NCBI GenBank assembly: GCA_963834305.1
Contig: CAWIAX010000003.1
Coordinates: 1,612,001 to 1,676,000 of the forward strand
Source: JACCXG01 sp963834305
GTDB lineage: Bacteria; Acidobacteriota; Vicinamibacteria; Vicinamibacterales; 2-12-FULL-66-21
Reading direction: 5' to 3'
DNA length: 64,000 nt
The notes below the pieces were generated by a model. That model was given only the letters and a program-made list of their open reading frames with translations, made no database searches and was not told the DNA's origin. Positions 7,752-17,980 of the stretch are shown here, piece by piece. Made by a program: the position numbers and the translations under genes. Position 1 is the stretch's first letter. The number at the start of each line of letters is the position of its first letter.

Positions 7752-10700
7752 GTCCGCGACGGCTTCGTCAGCTGCGACAGCAGCTCCGTCAGTTCGTCCA
7801 GGTTCACCGGCTTCACCAGGTGCGCGTGGAAGCCGGCGCCGGCGGACGCGGCGCGGTCGCGCGCCTGGCCGTAGCCCGTGACCGCGACGAGCCGGACGTT
7901 GGACAGTCCGGCGTCATGCTTCAACCGCCGGCCCAGCTCGTAGCCGTCCATCACCGGCAGGCCGATATCGAGGAGCGCCACGTCGGGCTGAAACGTCTGC
8001 ACGACGGCCATGGCCGACGGTCCGTCGTGCGCGATCCGGGTCTCGTGCCCCAGCGAGGTGATCAGCTCGGCGATCATGTCGGCCGAATCCTCGTTGTCGT
8101 CCACGATCAGCACGCGCGCCGCGTCGAACGCCGGGCCGGAAGCGGCTGGTGCGAGCGCGCCGTGGCGGCTGTCCGGCTCCTGCATCGGGGAGAACGGCAG
8201 GCGGACGGTGAAGGTGCTGCCGCGCCCGGGCCCATCGCTGAGGACCTCGACGGTGCCGCCGTGCAGCGTCACCAGGCTCCTGACGATCGCCAGTCCGATG
8301 CCCAGTCCGCCCTGCGAGCGATCCAGGTTCTGGGGCGCCTGGGTGAAGAGCTCGAATACCCGCGGCAGCATGTCGGCGTCGATGCCGATGCCGGTGTCGC
8401 GCACCGACAGCGCGATCTCGTCCTCCGCCCGCTCGGCGGCCACGACGATCTGCCCGCCGGGCTCCGTGTATTTCGCCGCATTGGTGAGCAGGTTGGAGAC
8501 CACCTGGGCGAGCCGGTCGGCGTCGCCGTCCACCGACAGGCCGGTGGGCGCCACCCGCAGCTCGAGGGCATGCCGCCTCGCCTCGAGGATGGGGCTGGCC
8601 ATCTCCACCGCGTTGGCGACCACGGCGCCGAGCTCGATGTGAGCCCGCTTGATTTCGATCTTGCCGCGGGTGATCCGCGACACGTCGAGCAGGTCGTCGA
8701 CGAGGCCGACGAGGTGCCGCACCTGGCGTTCGATGACCGTCCGCTCGCGCTCGGCGGTGTCCATGCCCCGGAGCCGCATGATCTTGAGCGCGGTGAGGAT
8801 GGGGGAGAGCGGGTTGCGCAGCTCGTGGCTCAGCATGGCGATGAACTCGTCTTTCGCCAGGTTGGCCGCCTCGGCGGCCCGGCGCGCATTGGCCAGCTCC
8901 GTCACCTCGATAGCCACGACGGCAATGCCATCGACGCGGCCGTCTTCCTCGAGCAGGGGTTGATACACGAACTTGAAGAACGCTTCCTGGGGCGTCCCCT
9001 CCGGCCCGCGATTGATGACCGCGCGCAGCGATTCCGCGATGTACGGCTGCCTCGACGCATACACGCCCTCCAGCAGCCCGGCCACGCCCTGGGTGCGCAG
9101 TTCCGGCAGCGCCTCGTAGAGCGGCTTCCCGATCAGCGGCCGATGCCCGATCAGCTCCAGATACGGCTCGTTGGCGAACTCGAAGACGTGGTCCGGCCCC
9201 CGCAGGATCGCAATGGCGACCGGCGCGTGCGTGAAGACGTTGAGCAGCCGTCGATCGTGCGCCTCTTCCACCTGCCGCATGTGCGCGCGCAGGATCTGCG
9301 CCTCGACCCGCGCCCGCAGTTCACGCGCCGAAAACGGCTTCGCGAGGTAATCGTCGGCGCCCGCCTGCAGCCCGTCGATGCGGGCCTCTTCACCGGCCCG
9401 CGCCGACAGCATCATCACCGGGACGTCGCTCGTCTGCGGGGTGGAGCGCAGCTCGCGCAGCAGCTCGAAGCCGTCGAGGCCGGGCATCATGACGTCGGCG
9501 ATGACCAGCGCGGGCGGCGTGGCGCGCACCGCCTCGAGCGCCGCCAGGCCGTCCCCGAACGCGTCGACCGTCCAGCGATCGCCGAGGATGCGGCGGATGT
9601 AGTCGCGCATGTCGGCGTTGTCGTCGGCCACGACGATGCGGGCGGGCTGAGCGCCCGCCGGCGCCCCGCGCGGCGGGTGCATCGCGGGGGTCGCCGGCAT
9701 GACGGCGTCCTGGCCGTCCGGCAGCCAGCGCAACGCTTCTTCCACGTACGGGGTGGCGCCCGCCGCCGGCGCGGCCGGGCGCGCCGCGACGATGCGCTCG
9801 CCGGCCAGGTGCGCCGTGCCCATCGGGATGGCGACGGTGAACGCGCTCCCCTGGCCGGCGTCGCTCGACACCGCCAGCGTCCCGCCGTGCATCTTGACCA
9901 GCTCGTGCACCAGCGCCAGCCCGATGCCCGATCCTTCGTGCGTCCGGGCGCGGCTGCCCTGCACGCGGTGAAACCGCTCGAACAGGTGCCGCTGGTCGTC
10001 GGGCGAAATACCGACGCCGGTATCGCGCACTTCGAGCTCCGCCCGGCCGTCCCGCTCCCGGAGCGCTACCCGAATCGAGCCGTCGAACGTGAACTTCAGC
10101 GCGTTCGACAGGAGGTTGAGCACGATCTTTTCCCACATCTCGCGGTCGACGTGGACCGGCCCGGAGAGGGGCGGGCACTCCACCTCGAAGCGGACACCGG
10201 CCCGGGTGATGGCCGAGCGGAAGGCGCTGGCCAGATCGGTCGTCAACTCCGCGAGATCGGCGGGCTCGTAGGCGGCCTGCGCGCGGCCGGCCTCGATGCG
10301 CGAGAAGTCGAGCAGCGTGTTCACGAGCTTCAGCAGCCGCAGCTCGTTGCGGTGCACCGTGGCCAGGTCGTCGCCGGTCAGGGCCTGCTCCGGCGAGGCG
10401 AGCGCCTCTTCGGTCGGGCTGAGCATCAGCGTCAGCGGCGTCCGGAACTCGTGGCTGACGTTGCTGAAGAAGGTCGTTTTCGCGCGATCGAGCTCGGCCA
10501 GCGCCGCGGCGCGGCGGCGCTCGTCCTCGAGGGCGCGCGCGTTGGTCACGGCCGTGGCGACGTGATCCGCGGCCAACGCGAGAAAATCCCGGAACGTATC
10601 GTCGTATGCGAGCCGCGGGCTGATGCCCGCCACCAGGACGCCGTAGGGATGATCGAGGCTGGGCCGTGACACCGGGACGAGCACGGCCGTGTGCACCGGC

Positions 10701-11503
10701 TCGGGCCACACCGGGCCCGCCATGTCCCCCGCCCGGTCGCGCACGTCCCGGACGATCGACGCGCGCCCCGTGGCGAGCACATCCCGGATCGGCCACACAC
10801 TGCCAGGATCGTCGCAGTCGATCAGCGCCGGCAGGACGCGGGCGGATGGTTCCCCCGTGCGGCCCGCGAGGCGAGCGGTCCGCCCGTCCTCGTCAATCGC
10901 GTACAGGCCGACGAACGGCAGGTCCGCGGTAGTGGCGCGGAGGGCGTCCGCGGCGCTGATCCAGGCCTGCTGCTCGGTGCCGGTCGTGGCGGCGCGGGCG
11001 GCGAGGTCCCGCAGTGTCAACAGGCGGCGCGCGCCCAGCACCCGGCCGGTGGTCTCGGTGACGGTGACGAGAATGCCGCCCACGCGGCCGCTCTCGTCGC
11101 GCACCGGGCTGTAGGAGAACGTGAAGAAGCACTCCTCGAGGTAGCCGTGCCGATCGAGGGGCAGCATCCAGTCTTCGGCGCCGACGCCCTGCCCGGCCAT
11201 CACCTGGTCGAACAGGGGGCCGATGATGTGCCAGCTCTCGGCAAACGTGTCGCGGGCGCGCTGGCCGATGGCGGGGTGCTTCGTCGAACCGAGGATGGGG
11301 CGGTAGCGATCGTTGTACAGCTGGATGTAGTCGGGGCCCCAGGCGATGTACATCCCGAAATGTGATTCGAGGAGAATGCTGGCGGCGGTCCTCAGGCTCT
11401 GGGGCCAGAGGTGGGCAGGCCCGAGCACCGTGCGGGACCAGTCGAACCCCCTGATCAGGGCCCCCATCTCGCCGCCGCCCTGAAGGAATGTCTGCGGGCT
11501 CAT
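7748..11503 (-). CDS. double hybrid sensor histidine kinase
   Basis: 1251 residues containing two complete kinase modules. Order: PAS (about 20-155), GAF (about 165-320), HisKA with His351 (SNVSHEFRTPL), HATPase_c (about 450-560), receiver 1 with Asp670 (ALVIADVMMPG), PAS (about 750-875), HisKA with His893 (LSHELRNPLSPIL), HATPase_c (about 990-1105), and receiver 2 with Asp1179 (ALLDIGLPVMDG). There is no membrane segment or DNA-binding domain, so it is probably a cytoplasmic phosphorelay hub. The ATG at 11503 opens the PAS domain; the 40-residue upstream extension has no domain character. It is coupled by ATGA to the histidine phosphatase gene and lies 67 bases downstream of a second hybrid kinase gene. 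Confidence 0.93.
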   Translation of the reverse strand: MSPQTFLQGGGEMGALIRGFDWSRTVLGPAHLWPQSLRTAASILLESHFGMYIAWGPDYIQLYNDRYRPILGSTKHPAIGQRARDTFAESWHIIGPLFDQVMAGQGVGAEDWMLPLDRHGYLEECFFTFSYSPVRDESGRVGGILVTVTETTGRVLGARRLLTLRDLAARAATTGTEQQAWISAADALRATTADLPFVGLYAIDEDGRTARLAGRTGEPSARVLPALIDCDDPGSVWPIRDVLATGRASIVRDVRDRAGDMAGPVWPEPVHTAVLVPVSRPSLDHPYGVLVAGISPRLAYDDTFRDFLALAADHVATAVTNARALEDERRRAAALAELDRAKTTFFSNVSHEFRTPLTLMLSPTEEALASPEQALTGDDLATVHRNELRLLKLVNTLLDFSRIEAGRAQAAYEPADLAELTTDLASAFRSAITRAGVRFEVECPPLSGPVHVDREMWEKIVLNLLSNALKFTFDGSIRVALRERDGRAELEVRDTGVGISPDDQRHLFERFHRVQGSRARTHEGSGIGLALVHELVKMHGGTLAVSSDAGQGSAFTVAIPMGTAHLAGERIVAARPAAPAAGATPYVEEALRWLPDGQDAVMPATPAMHPPRGAPAGAQPARIVVADDNADMRDYIRRILGDRWTVDAFGDGLAALEAVRATPPALVIADVMMPGLDGFELLRELRSTPQTSDVPVMMLSARAGEEARIDGLQAGADDYLAKPFSARELRARVEAQILRAHMRQVEEAHDRRLLNVFTHAPVAIAILRGPDHVFEFANEPYLELIGHRPLIGKPLYEALPELRTQGVAGLLEGVYASRQPYIAESLRAVINRGPEGTPQEAFFKFVYQPLLEEDGRVDGIAVVAIEVTELANARRAAEAANLAKDEFIAMLSHELRNPLSPILTALKIMRLRGMDTAERERTVIERQVRHLVGLVDDLLDVSRITRGKIEIKRAHIELGAVVANAVEMASPILEARRHALELRVAPTGLSVDGDADRLAQVVSNLLTNAAKYTEPGGQIVVAAERAEDEIALSVRDTGIGIDADMLPRVFELFTQAPQNLDRSQGGLGIGLAIVRSLVTLHGGTVEVLSDGPGRGSTFTVRLPFSPMQEPDSRHGALAPAASGPAFDAARVLIVDDNEDSADMIAELITSLGHETRIAHDGPSAMAVVQTFQPDVALLDIGLPVMDGYELGRRLKHDAGLSNVRLVAVTGYGQARDRAASAGAGFHAHLVKPVNLDELTELLSQLTKPSRT

Positions 11504-11570
11504 TCGTGGCTCTGCTTGGCTCAGCAACGGTGAAACGCCGACGCCGCAAGATCCTGTCGAGCTTAGTCTA

Positions 11571-14500
11571 CTATTGCCGCTCTGCCTCGCGGCGTGTCTC
11601 GGCAACCAGCCGCTGGATGGCATCTGGATCGACCGGCTTGGTCAGGTGGTGATCGAACCCGGCCTGGCGTGACTGGTCACGGTCCTCCCGCTGGCCCCAC
11701 CCGGTCACCGCGACCAGAGTCGTGCCGGCCAGGCGCGGCTGCTCGCGCAGCCGGCGGGCCAGCTCCAGGCCGCTCATGCCGGGCAGGCCGATATCGAGGA
11801 AGGCGATATCCGGTCGAAATCCGCGAAGGAGGTCCAGCGCTTCCGGCCCCGCCGCCGCGGTCCGGACCTCGTGGCCGAAGTGCCGCAGCAGCTCGGCGAG
11901 CATGTCGGCCGCATCGGTATTGTCGTCGACCACGAGCACCCGGCGCGACTCGCCCGATGCCGCGGGTACCGGCGCCTGCGCCGCAGGCGGCGCGGCCGGT
12001 TCGGGGGCGGCGGGGGCGAGCGGCAGCCGCACGACGAACGTGCTGCCCTGGCCGAGCCCCCCGCTCTCCGCCCACACCCGTCCCCCGTGCAGTTCGACCA
12101 GCCGCCGCACGAGCGTCAGCCCGATACCGAGTCCACCCTGGCTGCGTGCCACGGAGTGGCCGACCTGCGCGAACATGTCGAAGATCTCCCTCAGCATCTC
12201 CCCCGGTATCCCGATACCCGTATCGGTGACGGTGAGCATCAGCTCCGACTCGTCGAGGCTGGCGGCAAGGTCCACGGCGCCGCCCGCCTCGGTGTACTTC
12301 GCCGCGTTGTTGAGCAGGTTGCTCACCACCTGTGCCGAGGCGCGTCCGGTCCGCCAGCAGCGTGACCGGCGCGTCGGGCAGCCGGACGGTCAGGCGCAGG
12401 CCGGCGGCCTCGACGAGCGGGCGGCTCGACTCGAGCGCGCTCTCGATGATGGCCGCCAGATCGACCCGTTGCAGATCGAGCTGCACCTTCCCGCGCGTGA
12501 CGCGCGACAGATCGAGCAGGTCGTCGATCAGCCGGACCATGTGGGCGAGCTGGCGGTCGATGACCTGCCGGGTGCGTTCCGAGGTGGCCGCGTCCGGGGC
12601 CGCGCGCAGCAGCGCGAGACCGGTGCGGATCGGCGCGAGCGGGTTGCGCAGCTCGTGGGCGAGCGTGGCCAGGAACTCGTCCTTGCGCCGGTCCTCGGCG
12701 CGCAGCTGCTGGAAGAGCCGGGCGTTGTCCACCGCGACGGCGACGCGGCGCGCCAGCTCCTGCACGAGCTCCACGTCCGCCGCGCCGTAGCGCCGTCCGC
12801 TCTCGGCCTGGACCAGGGTCATCACGCCGATCGGCGTGCGCCGCGCGACGAGCGGCACGCACATGTACGACCGGAGGCCGAGCGCCCGCAGCAGCCCGAG
12901 GTGTTCCGGGGAATGGGCCACCGCCAGCAGCACCTCCTCCGTGATCTCGGCCGCCCACTCGGGCTGCCGCGTGGCCAGCACGTGCCAGGCGCCGAACCGG
13001 TCGGAGCGGCGCGGCGGGTAGTGGTTGAAAATCTCGCTGGCCAGCGCCACGCGCGCCGGGTCGGGATGGTAGGCGGCCTCGCGCTCGAGGGTGCCCGCCT
13101 CGGTGATCAGATCGACGGCATACCAGTCCGCCAGGCGGGGTACGAGCACGGCCGCCAGGTTCCGCAGCGTGTCATGGTAATCGAGCGACGCGCCCAGCGT
13201 CTCGCCGGCGTCGGCGAGCAGCCGGGTATTTTCCTCCGCGGCCTTCAGGCTGCTGATATCGACGGTCACGCCGCGAATGCGCACGGCGCGCCCGCTGGCG
13301 TCCCGTTCGACGCGGCCGCGGCTCTGGACCCAGCGGGTGTCCCCGTTCCCGCGGCGCAGGCGGTACTCGGCGGCGTAGTCGCCGCCGGTCGACTGGGCGG
13401 CGGCCGCCGCGTCCGCGAGCCGCGGCTGATCCTCCGGGGACACGACCGCGATGAAGTCCTCGGCCTGGCCGACGTCGATGCCCCAGAACTCACGCGCGTT
13501 GTCGGAGCACTCGACCCGGTTGGTCGCCAGGTCCCAGTCCCAGACGTTCATCCGTCCGGCCGCGAGCGCGAGCCGCAGCCGCTCCTCGCTTGCGCGGAGC
13601 TGCCCGGCGGCCTTCCGCTCCTCGGTGACGTCCTCGTGCACGAGCACGACCTCGAGCACGGCGCCGCTATCGTCCTTGACGGGGTAGGCGAACGCCCGCA
13701 CCCAGCGGACCGGGTCCGCGTGGTGGCTGCGGTCCTTGATGGTCTCGTCGGGGTCGTAGCGGATGGCGGGCAGCTCGACCGCCTCGCCGGCGAACGCCCG
13801 GCGGATGAGCGGGGCGATGCCGCGCGTCTCGAGCTGCGGGTCGTGGAGGATGTTGTATTCCGGGATCTCCGCGAGGGTGAGGCCCCAGAGCTCCTCCCAC
13901 GCCCGGTTGACGCGGATCGGCACGCCACTGGCGTTGAAGATCTGCGTCGAGAGCGGCGATTGCTCCATGACCGCGCGGAACCGCCGCTCGGACAGGCGCA
14001 GGGCGTCTTCGGCCCGCCGCCGCTCGGCCACGTCGTCCTGCGCCCGCCGGTACAGCCGGGCGTTGTCCACGGCCAGTGCCGCCAGCCGGGCCAGGTCCTG
14101 CACGAGCGCCAGGTCCCCGTCGCCGTAGCGGCGCTCCGACTCCGTGATGCCCAGGCTGATCACGCCGACGGTCGCGCCGCGCGCCACCAGCGGTACCGCC
14201 ATGTGCGACCGGATGCCCAGCGACTGAATGAGCTCGGCATGGCGGCCGTCGCGGGTGCGGCTGGCGATCACCTCGGGCGTCACCTCGGCCAGCAGTTCCG
14301 GCTGGCCGCTGCGCACCACGCGTCCCGCCGGCTGCGGCGAGTCGATGGTGGCCGGATAGTCATCGCGCAGCTCGTCGAGCAGACCGGTCTTGACCGCGCT
14401 GAGATGGGTCGTGGCCACGCGCCGGAGCTCGTCGCCCTCGATGACGTCGACGATGCAGAGGTCGCCGAGGATCGGCACCGCCAGCCGGGCGAGATGCCTC

Positions 14501-14694
14501 AGGGTCTGCTCGTCGTCGAGCGACGAGGACAGGAGCTCACCGGCGGCCGCCAGGAAAGCAAAGCGGGCAGCCTGGTCGTCGCCAGGCAGGACGGGAAGGG
14601 GAGCGCCGGAATGAGGCGGGCTGTCTGGCACGAGGCGGCCGGCATCCTCCTGCGCCAGCAGGGTTAGCTTATAACCAACCGATTCCGTCTGCAC
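11571..14694 (-). CDS. hybrid sensor histidine kinase, interrupted by a frameshift
   Basis: GTG start at 14694. Order: GAF (about 45-215), PAS (about 230-360), PAS (about 365-485), GAF (about 490-660), and HisKA with His680 (LATLAHELRNPLAPI). The frame breaks near residue 786, around base 12336, and resumes in another frame with the HATPase_c N box (SNLLNNAAKYTEAGG), GLGIGLTLV, and a C-terminal receiver (VLVVDDNTDAADM, phospho-Asp in FLDIGLPGMSG). One extra base in CGCCTCGGCACAGG explains the break; removing it restores a protein of about 1040 residues. Both halves are equally well conserved, so a sequence error is more likely than decay. If the break is real, the upstream product would lack the ATPase domain. 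Confidence 0.85.
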
Positions 14695-14746
14695 AGCTCA
14701 GCCACGCCCCGGCCAGCCGTCCACCGCGCCCCATCCCGGGCGCCCC

Positions 14747-15294
14747 CTATTGTCCGGCGCTCGACGGCGGCACCAGGCCCTTCATCCGCATGTAGGTCAC
14801 CAGGTTGCCGTAGTGCTCGAAATCGTGCGCGTTGTTGAACGCCAGCACGCCGAGGCGGGTGTGCGTGCCGGGCAGGAAGAACTTCACGGTCTCGGCCGCG
14901 CGCGCGTCGGTCATCCCATCGAACGCCCTGTCGCAGAAGGCGAACGACGCGGCCAGCGCTTCGCGGAGCTCCGCCTTCGTCGTCTTGGTCTTCTCGACGC
15001 CGCTCATCGGCGGCTTCTCGCCGCTCGCGGCGCCGCAGATGCCGAACTGCGCGTCGGCGATGTGCGCGAAGAGGGCGCCAGGGACCGGACGTCTGCCGTG
15101 GGCTTGAAGGCGTAGTGCTCCTCGGGGACCTGTTCGGCCGCTTTCAGCAGCCAGCCCTTGGCGAGGTCGTAGGTGCCGCGGATGCTCGCGGTCTGCGCGC
15201 CGGCGGGCGGCTGCGCGGCGGCGGGTTTAGCGGCGGCGGGGGCCTGCGGCGCGGCGGCGAACGCCGCGGCCAGCAGCAACGTGGCGGTCATCAT
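14747..15294 (-). CDS. secreted DinB family protein, interrupted by a frameshift
   Basis: The ATG at 15294 has a strong AGGAGG ribosome-binding site and opens a signal peptide (MMTATLLLAAAFAAAPQAPA), then a helix with DLAKGWLLKAAEQVPEEHYA. The frame breaks near base 15079, where CTGGCGCC appears in place of the expected CTGGGCGCC. It continues in a second frame with LFAHIADAQFGICGA and ends with FNNAHDFEHYGNLVTYMRMK. The pattern, including HIADAQ and HDFEHYGN, is that of exported DinB proteins of about 180 residues in Acidobacteriota; function is unknown. One missing G restores the whole. It lies 49 bases downstream of the ppsA stop. Confidence 0.8.
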
Positions 15295-15343
15295 TCCTCA
15301 TTCCTCCTGGGGGGCTGGGCCGGCGGCGGCCCGCCCTCGCATT

Positions 15344-17769
15344 CTATCTCCTGGCAGCCGGCGCCGCGGCGGCCTCGAACGAGCGCTCCAGCTCCAGCAC
15401 CGCCAGCATCGTCGTGAGCTGCGAATCGGGATTGAGCGACAGGCTGTCGATGCCTTCCGAGACGAGGAAGCGCGCGAACTCCGGGTAGTCGCTCGGCGCC
15501 TGGCCGCAGATGCCGATCTTGCGGCCGGCCGCCCGCGCCTCGCGAATCACCTGCGCCACCGTCCGCTTCACCGCTTCGTTGCGCTCGTCGAAGAGGTGCG
15601 CGACGAGCTCCGAGTCGCGATCGACGCCCGAGCACCAGCTGCGTGAGGTCGTTGCTGCCGATGGAGAAGCCGTCGAACACCTCGGCGAACTCTCGGGCCA
15701 GCGTCACGTTGCTCGGAATCTCGCACATCACGTAGACCTCGAGCCCGCGTGCCCCCTGCACCAGCCCGCTGGCGGCCATCTCCGCGATCACCCGTCGTCC
15801 TTCCTCGACGGTCCGGCAGAACGGCACCATCAGCTTGACGTTCTCCAGACCCATCTCCTCGCGGACCTTCCGCATGGCGCGGCACTCGAGGGCGAAGCCG
15901 TCGCGGTAGCGCGGGTCGTAGTAGCGCGAGGCGCCGCGGAACCCCAGCATCGGGTTCTCCTCCTTGGGCTCGAAGGCCGCGCCGCCGAGCAGCCCGGCGT
16001 ATTCGTTGGTCTTGAAGTCCGACATCCGCACGATGACGTCCTTCGGCCAGAAGGCGGCGGCAATCATCGCGACGCCCTCGGCCAGCCGGTCGACGAAGTA
16101 CTGCCCCTTGTCGGCGTAGCCGCGCGTGAGCCGCTCGATCTCCCGCCGCTCGTTCCGATCGGCGACCTGGTCGGGGTGCAGCAGCGCCATCGGGTGCGCC
16201 CGTACGTGATTGCTGATGATGAACTCGAGCCGCGCCAGGCCGACGCCGTCGTTGGGCAGCATGCGACAGCGAGAACGCCTCGGCCGGGTTCGCCACGTTC
16301 ATCATCATCGCGGTGCGCGGACGCGGCAGGTCCGTCAGGTCCGTCCGGTCGATGTGCACCGGCAGCCGTCCCCGGTAGACGAAGCCGGCCTCCCCCTCGG
16401 CACACGACACCGTCACGGCCTCTCCCGAGGCGATCGACGAGGTGCCGGTCCCGGTGCCGACGATGGCGGGGATGCCCAGTTCGCGGCTGACGATGGCGGC
16501 ATGGCAGGTGCGGCCGCCGCGATCGGTCACGATCGCGGCCGCGCGCTTCATCACCGGCTCCCAGTCGGGATCCGTCATTTCCGTGACCAGCACTTCACCG
16601 GCCTGCAGCTGCTCCAGATCGGCCGCGGACCGGATGACGCGGGCCAGGCCCTGGCCGATCTTGCCGCCGACGCTGCGCCCGGTCGCGATGACCTCGCCGC
16701 GCCGCTCGAGGCGATAGCGCTCCAGGACGAGCGGGTTGCGCCGGGCGTGCACGGTTTCGGGGCGCGCCTGGACGAGGAACAGCTCGCCGCTGCGGCCGTC
16801 CTTCGCCCACTCGATGTCCATCGGCGTCGGCGTCCCGCGCAGCTGCGAATAGTGATTCTCGACGGTGGCCGCCCATCGCGCCAGTGTCAGGATGTCGTCG
16901 TCCGGCAGCACGAAGCGATCGCGGTCGTCCGCCGCGACCGGCACGCTGCGCGTCTGGCGCGTGCCCCCGTCTTCGTAGACCAGCTTGAACTCCTTGGTGC
17001 CGAGCTTCTTCTGCAGGATCGGGCGGTGGCCCGTGGCGAGCGTCGGCTTGAAGACGTAGAACTCGTCGGGATTGACCGTGCCCTGCACGACGCTCTCGCC
17101 GAGCCCGTAGGCGCCGTTGATCAGCACGGCATTGGCGAAGCCGGTTTCGGTGTCGATGGAGAACATGACGCCGGCCGACGCCAGATCCGAACGCACCATC
17201 TTCTGTATGCCGACCGACAGCGCGACCTCGGCATGGTCGAAGCCGTGGTGGACCCGGTAGACGATGGCGCGGTCGGTGAACAGCGAGGCGTAGCAGCGCC
17301 TGACCGCGTCGATGAGCATCGCGGCGCCGTGAATGTTGAGATAGGTTTCCTGCTGGCCGGCAAAGCTCGCTTCCGGCAGGTCCTCGGCGGTCGCGCTGCT
17401 GCGGACCGCGACGTCGCAGCTGGCGCCGTGCTGCGCTTCCATCCGCCGGTAGGCCTCGGTCACGCTCTGGACCAGCGCTTCCGGCAGGCGGCCGGCCAGG
17501 ACGGCCGAGCGGACGCGCGTGCCCGCGGCCTGCAGCGCCCGGATGTCGGAGACATCGAGGTGCCCGAGGGTTTCCTCGATCAGCGCCTCGAGCCCGGCGG
17601 CGCGCAGGAACGCCCGATAGGCGTCGGCGGTGGTGGCGAAGCCGTCGGGCGTCCGGATGCCCAGCGGCGTCAGCGCCCGCCGCATCTCGCCGAGCGACGC
17701 GTTCTTGCCGCCCACGACCGGCACATCATCCATGCCGATGTCGTCGAACCAGCGGATCCAGGTGGTCAT
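15344..17769 (-). CDS. ppsA: phosphoenolpyruvate synthase (pyruvate, water dikinase), with two frameshifts
   Basis: Converts pyruvate, ATP and water to phosphoenolpyruvate, AMP and phosphate, the entry to gluconeogenesis. The ATP-grasp part starts WIRWFDDIGMDDVPVVGGKN and includes VRSSATAEDLPEASFAGQQE. The swivelling domain has the phospho-histidine in GGRTCHAAIVSRELG. The C-terminal PEP-binding barrel has LPNDGVGLARLEFI, SIGSNDLTQLVLG and GICGQAPSDYP with the catalytic cysteine. Extra single bases at 16263 and within 15627-15629 break the frame; removing both gives about 808 residues, normal length. The ATG at 17769 has GGAG 7 bases upstream; the longer upstream frame is not coding. It is divergent from the PilT-like gene, with paired palindromes between them. 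Confidence 0.9.
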
Positions 17770-17894
17770 GGTCGTCTCCGGGTTGGGGATACGGGTTGGG
17801 ATATCGGAAGGGGAGGCAAGCGACGTGCCGGGCGAGGGCCCACGCTCGAGACGCCAGAACTCGTCGTGGGAAGGTGTGCCGCACCGGGCGGGCG

Positions 17895-17928
17895 GGAATA
17901 TTCCGGCGACCGGTGGAATATTCCACCG
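17895..17928. promoter_or_regulatory. paired palindromes in the divergent ppsA/pilT upstream region
   Basis: Two copies of the perfect 10-base palindrome GGAATATTCC lie at 17895-17904 and 17915-17924, exactly 20 bases apart. The second extends to a perfect 18-base palindrome, CGGTGGAATATTCCACCG, at 17911-17928. They are AT-containing islands in very GC-rich sequence, 126 bases upstream of the ppsA start and 53 bases upstream of the PilT-like start. The spacing, close to two helical turns, suits two dimers on one DNA face. This is a candidate operator for an unknown regulator. Confidence 0.5.
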
Positions 17929-17980
17929 TCGTACCGGCCGGGGCGCGACGGCAGGCGCGGAATCGGCTAACCTGCTAGGT

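Noticed and set aside
7820..10669. 949-codon open frame on the plus strand opposite the hybrid kinase
   Set aside because: It lies entirely antisense to clear kinase domains; its product is Arg/His/Gly-rich without motifs. High GC leaves such frames open by chance. The same holds for the long plus-strand frames at 11722-14667, 35130-38630, 44477-48133 and 50478-53024.
12330..12345. Programmed ribosomal frameshift in the hybrid kinase
   Set aside because: There is no slippery heptamer or downstream pseudoknot, and similar single-base breaks occur in unrelated genes here, so sequence error is simpler.
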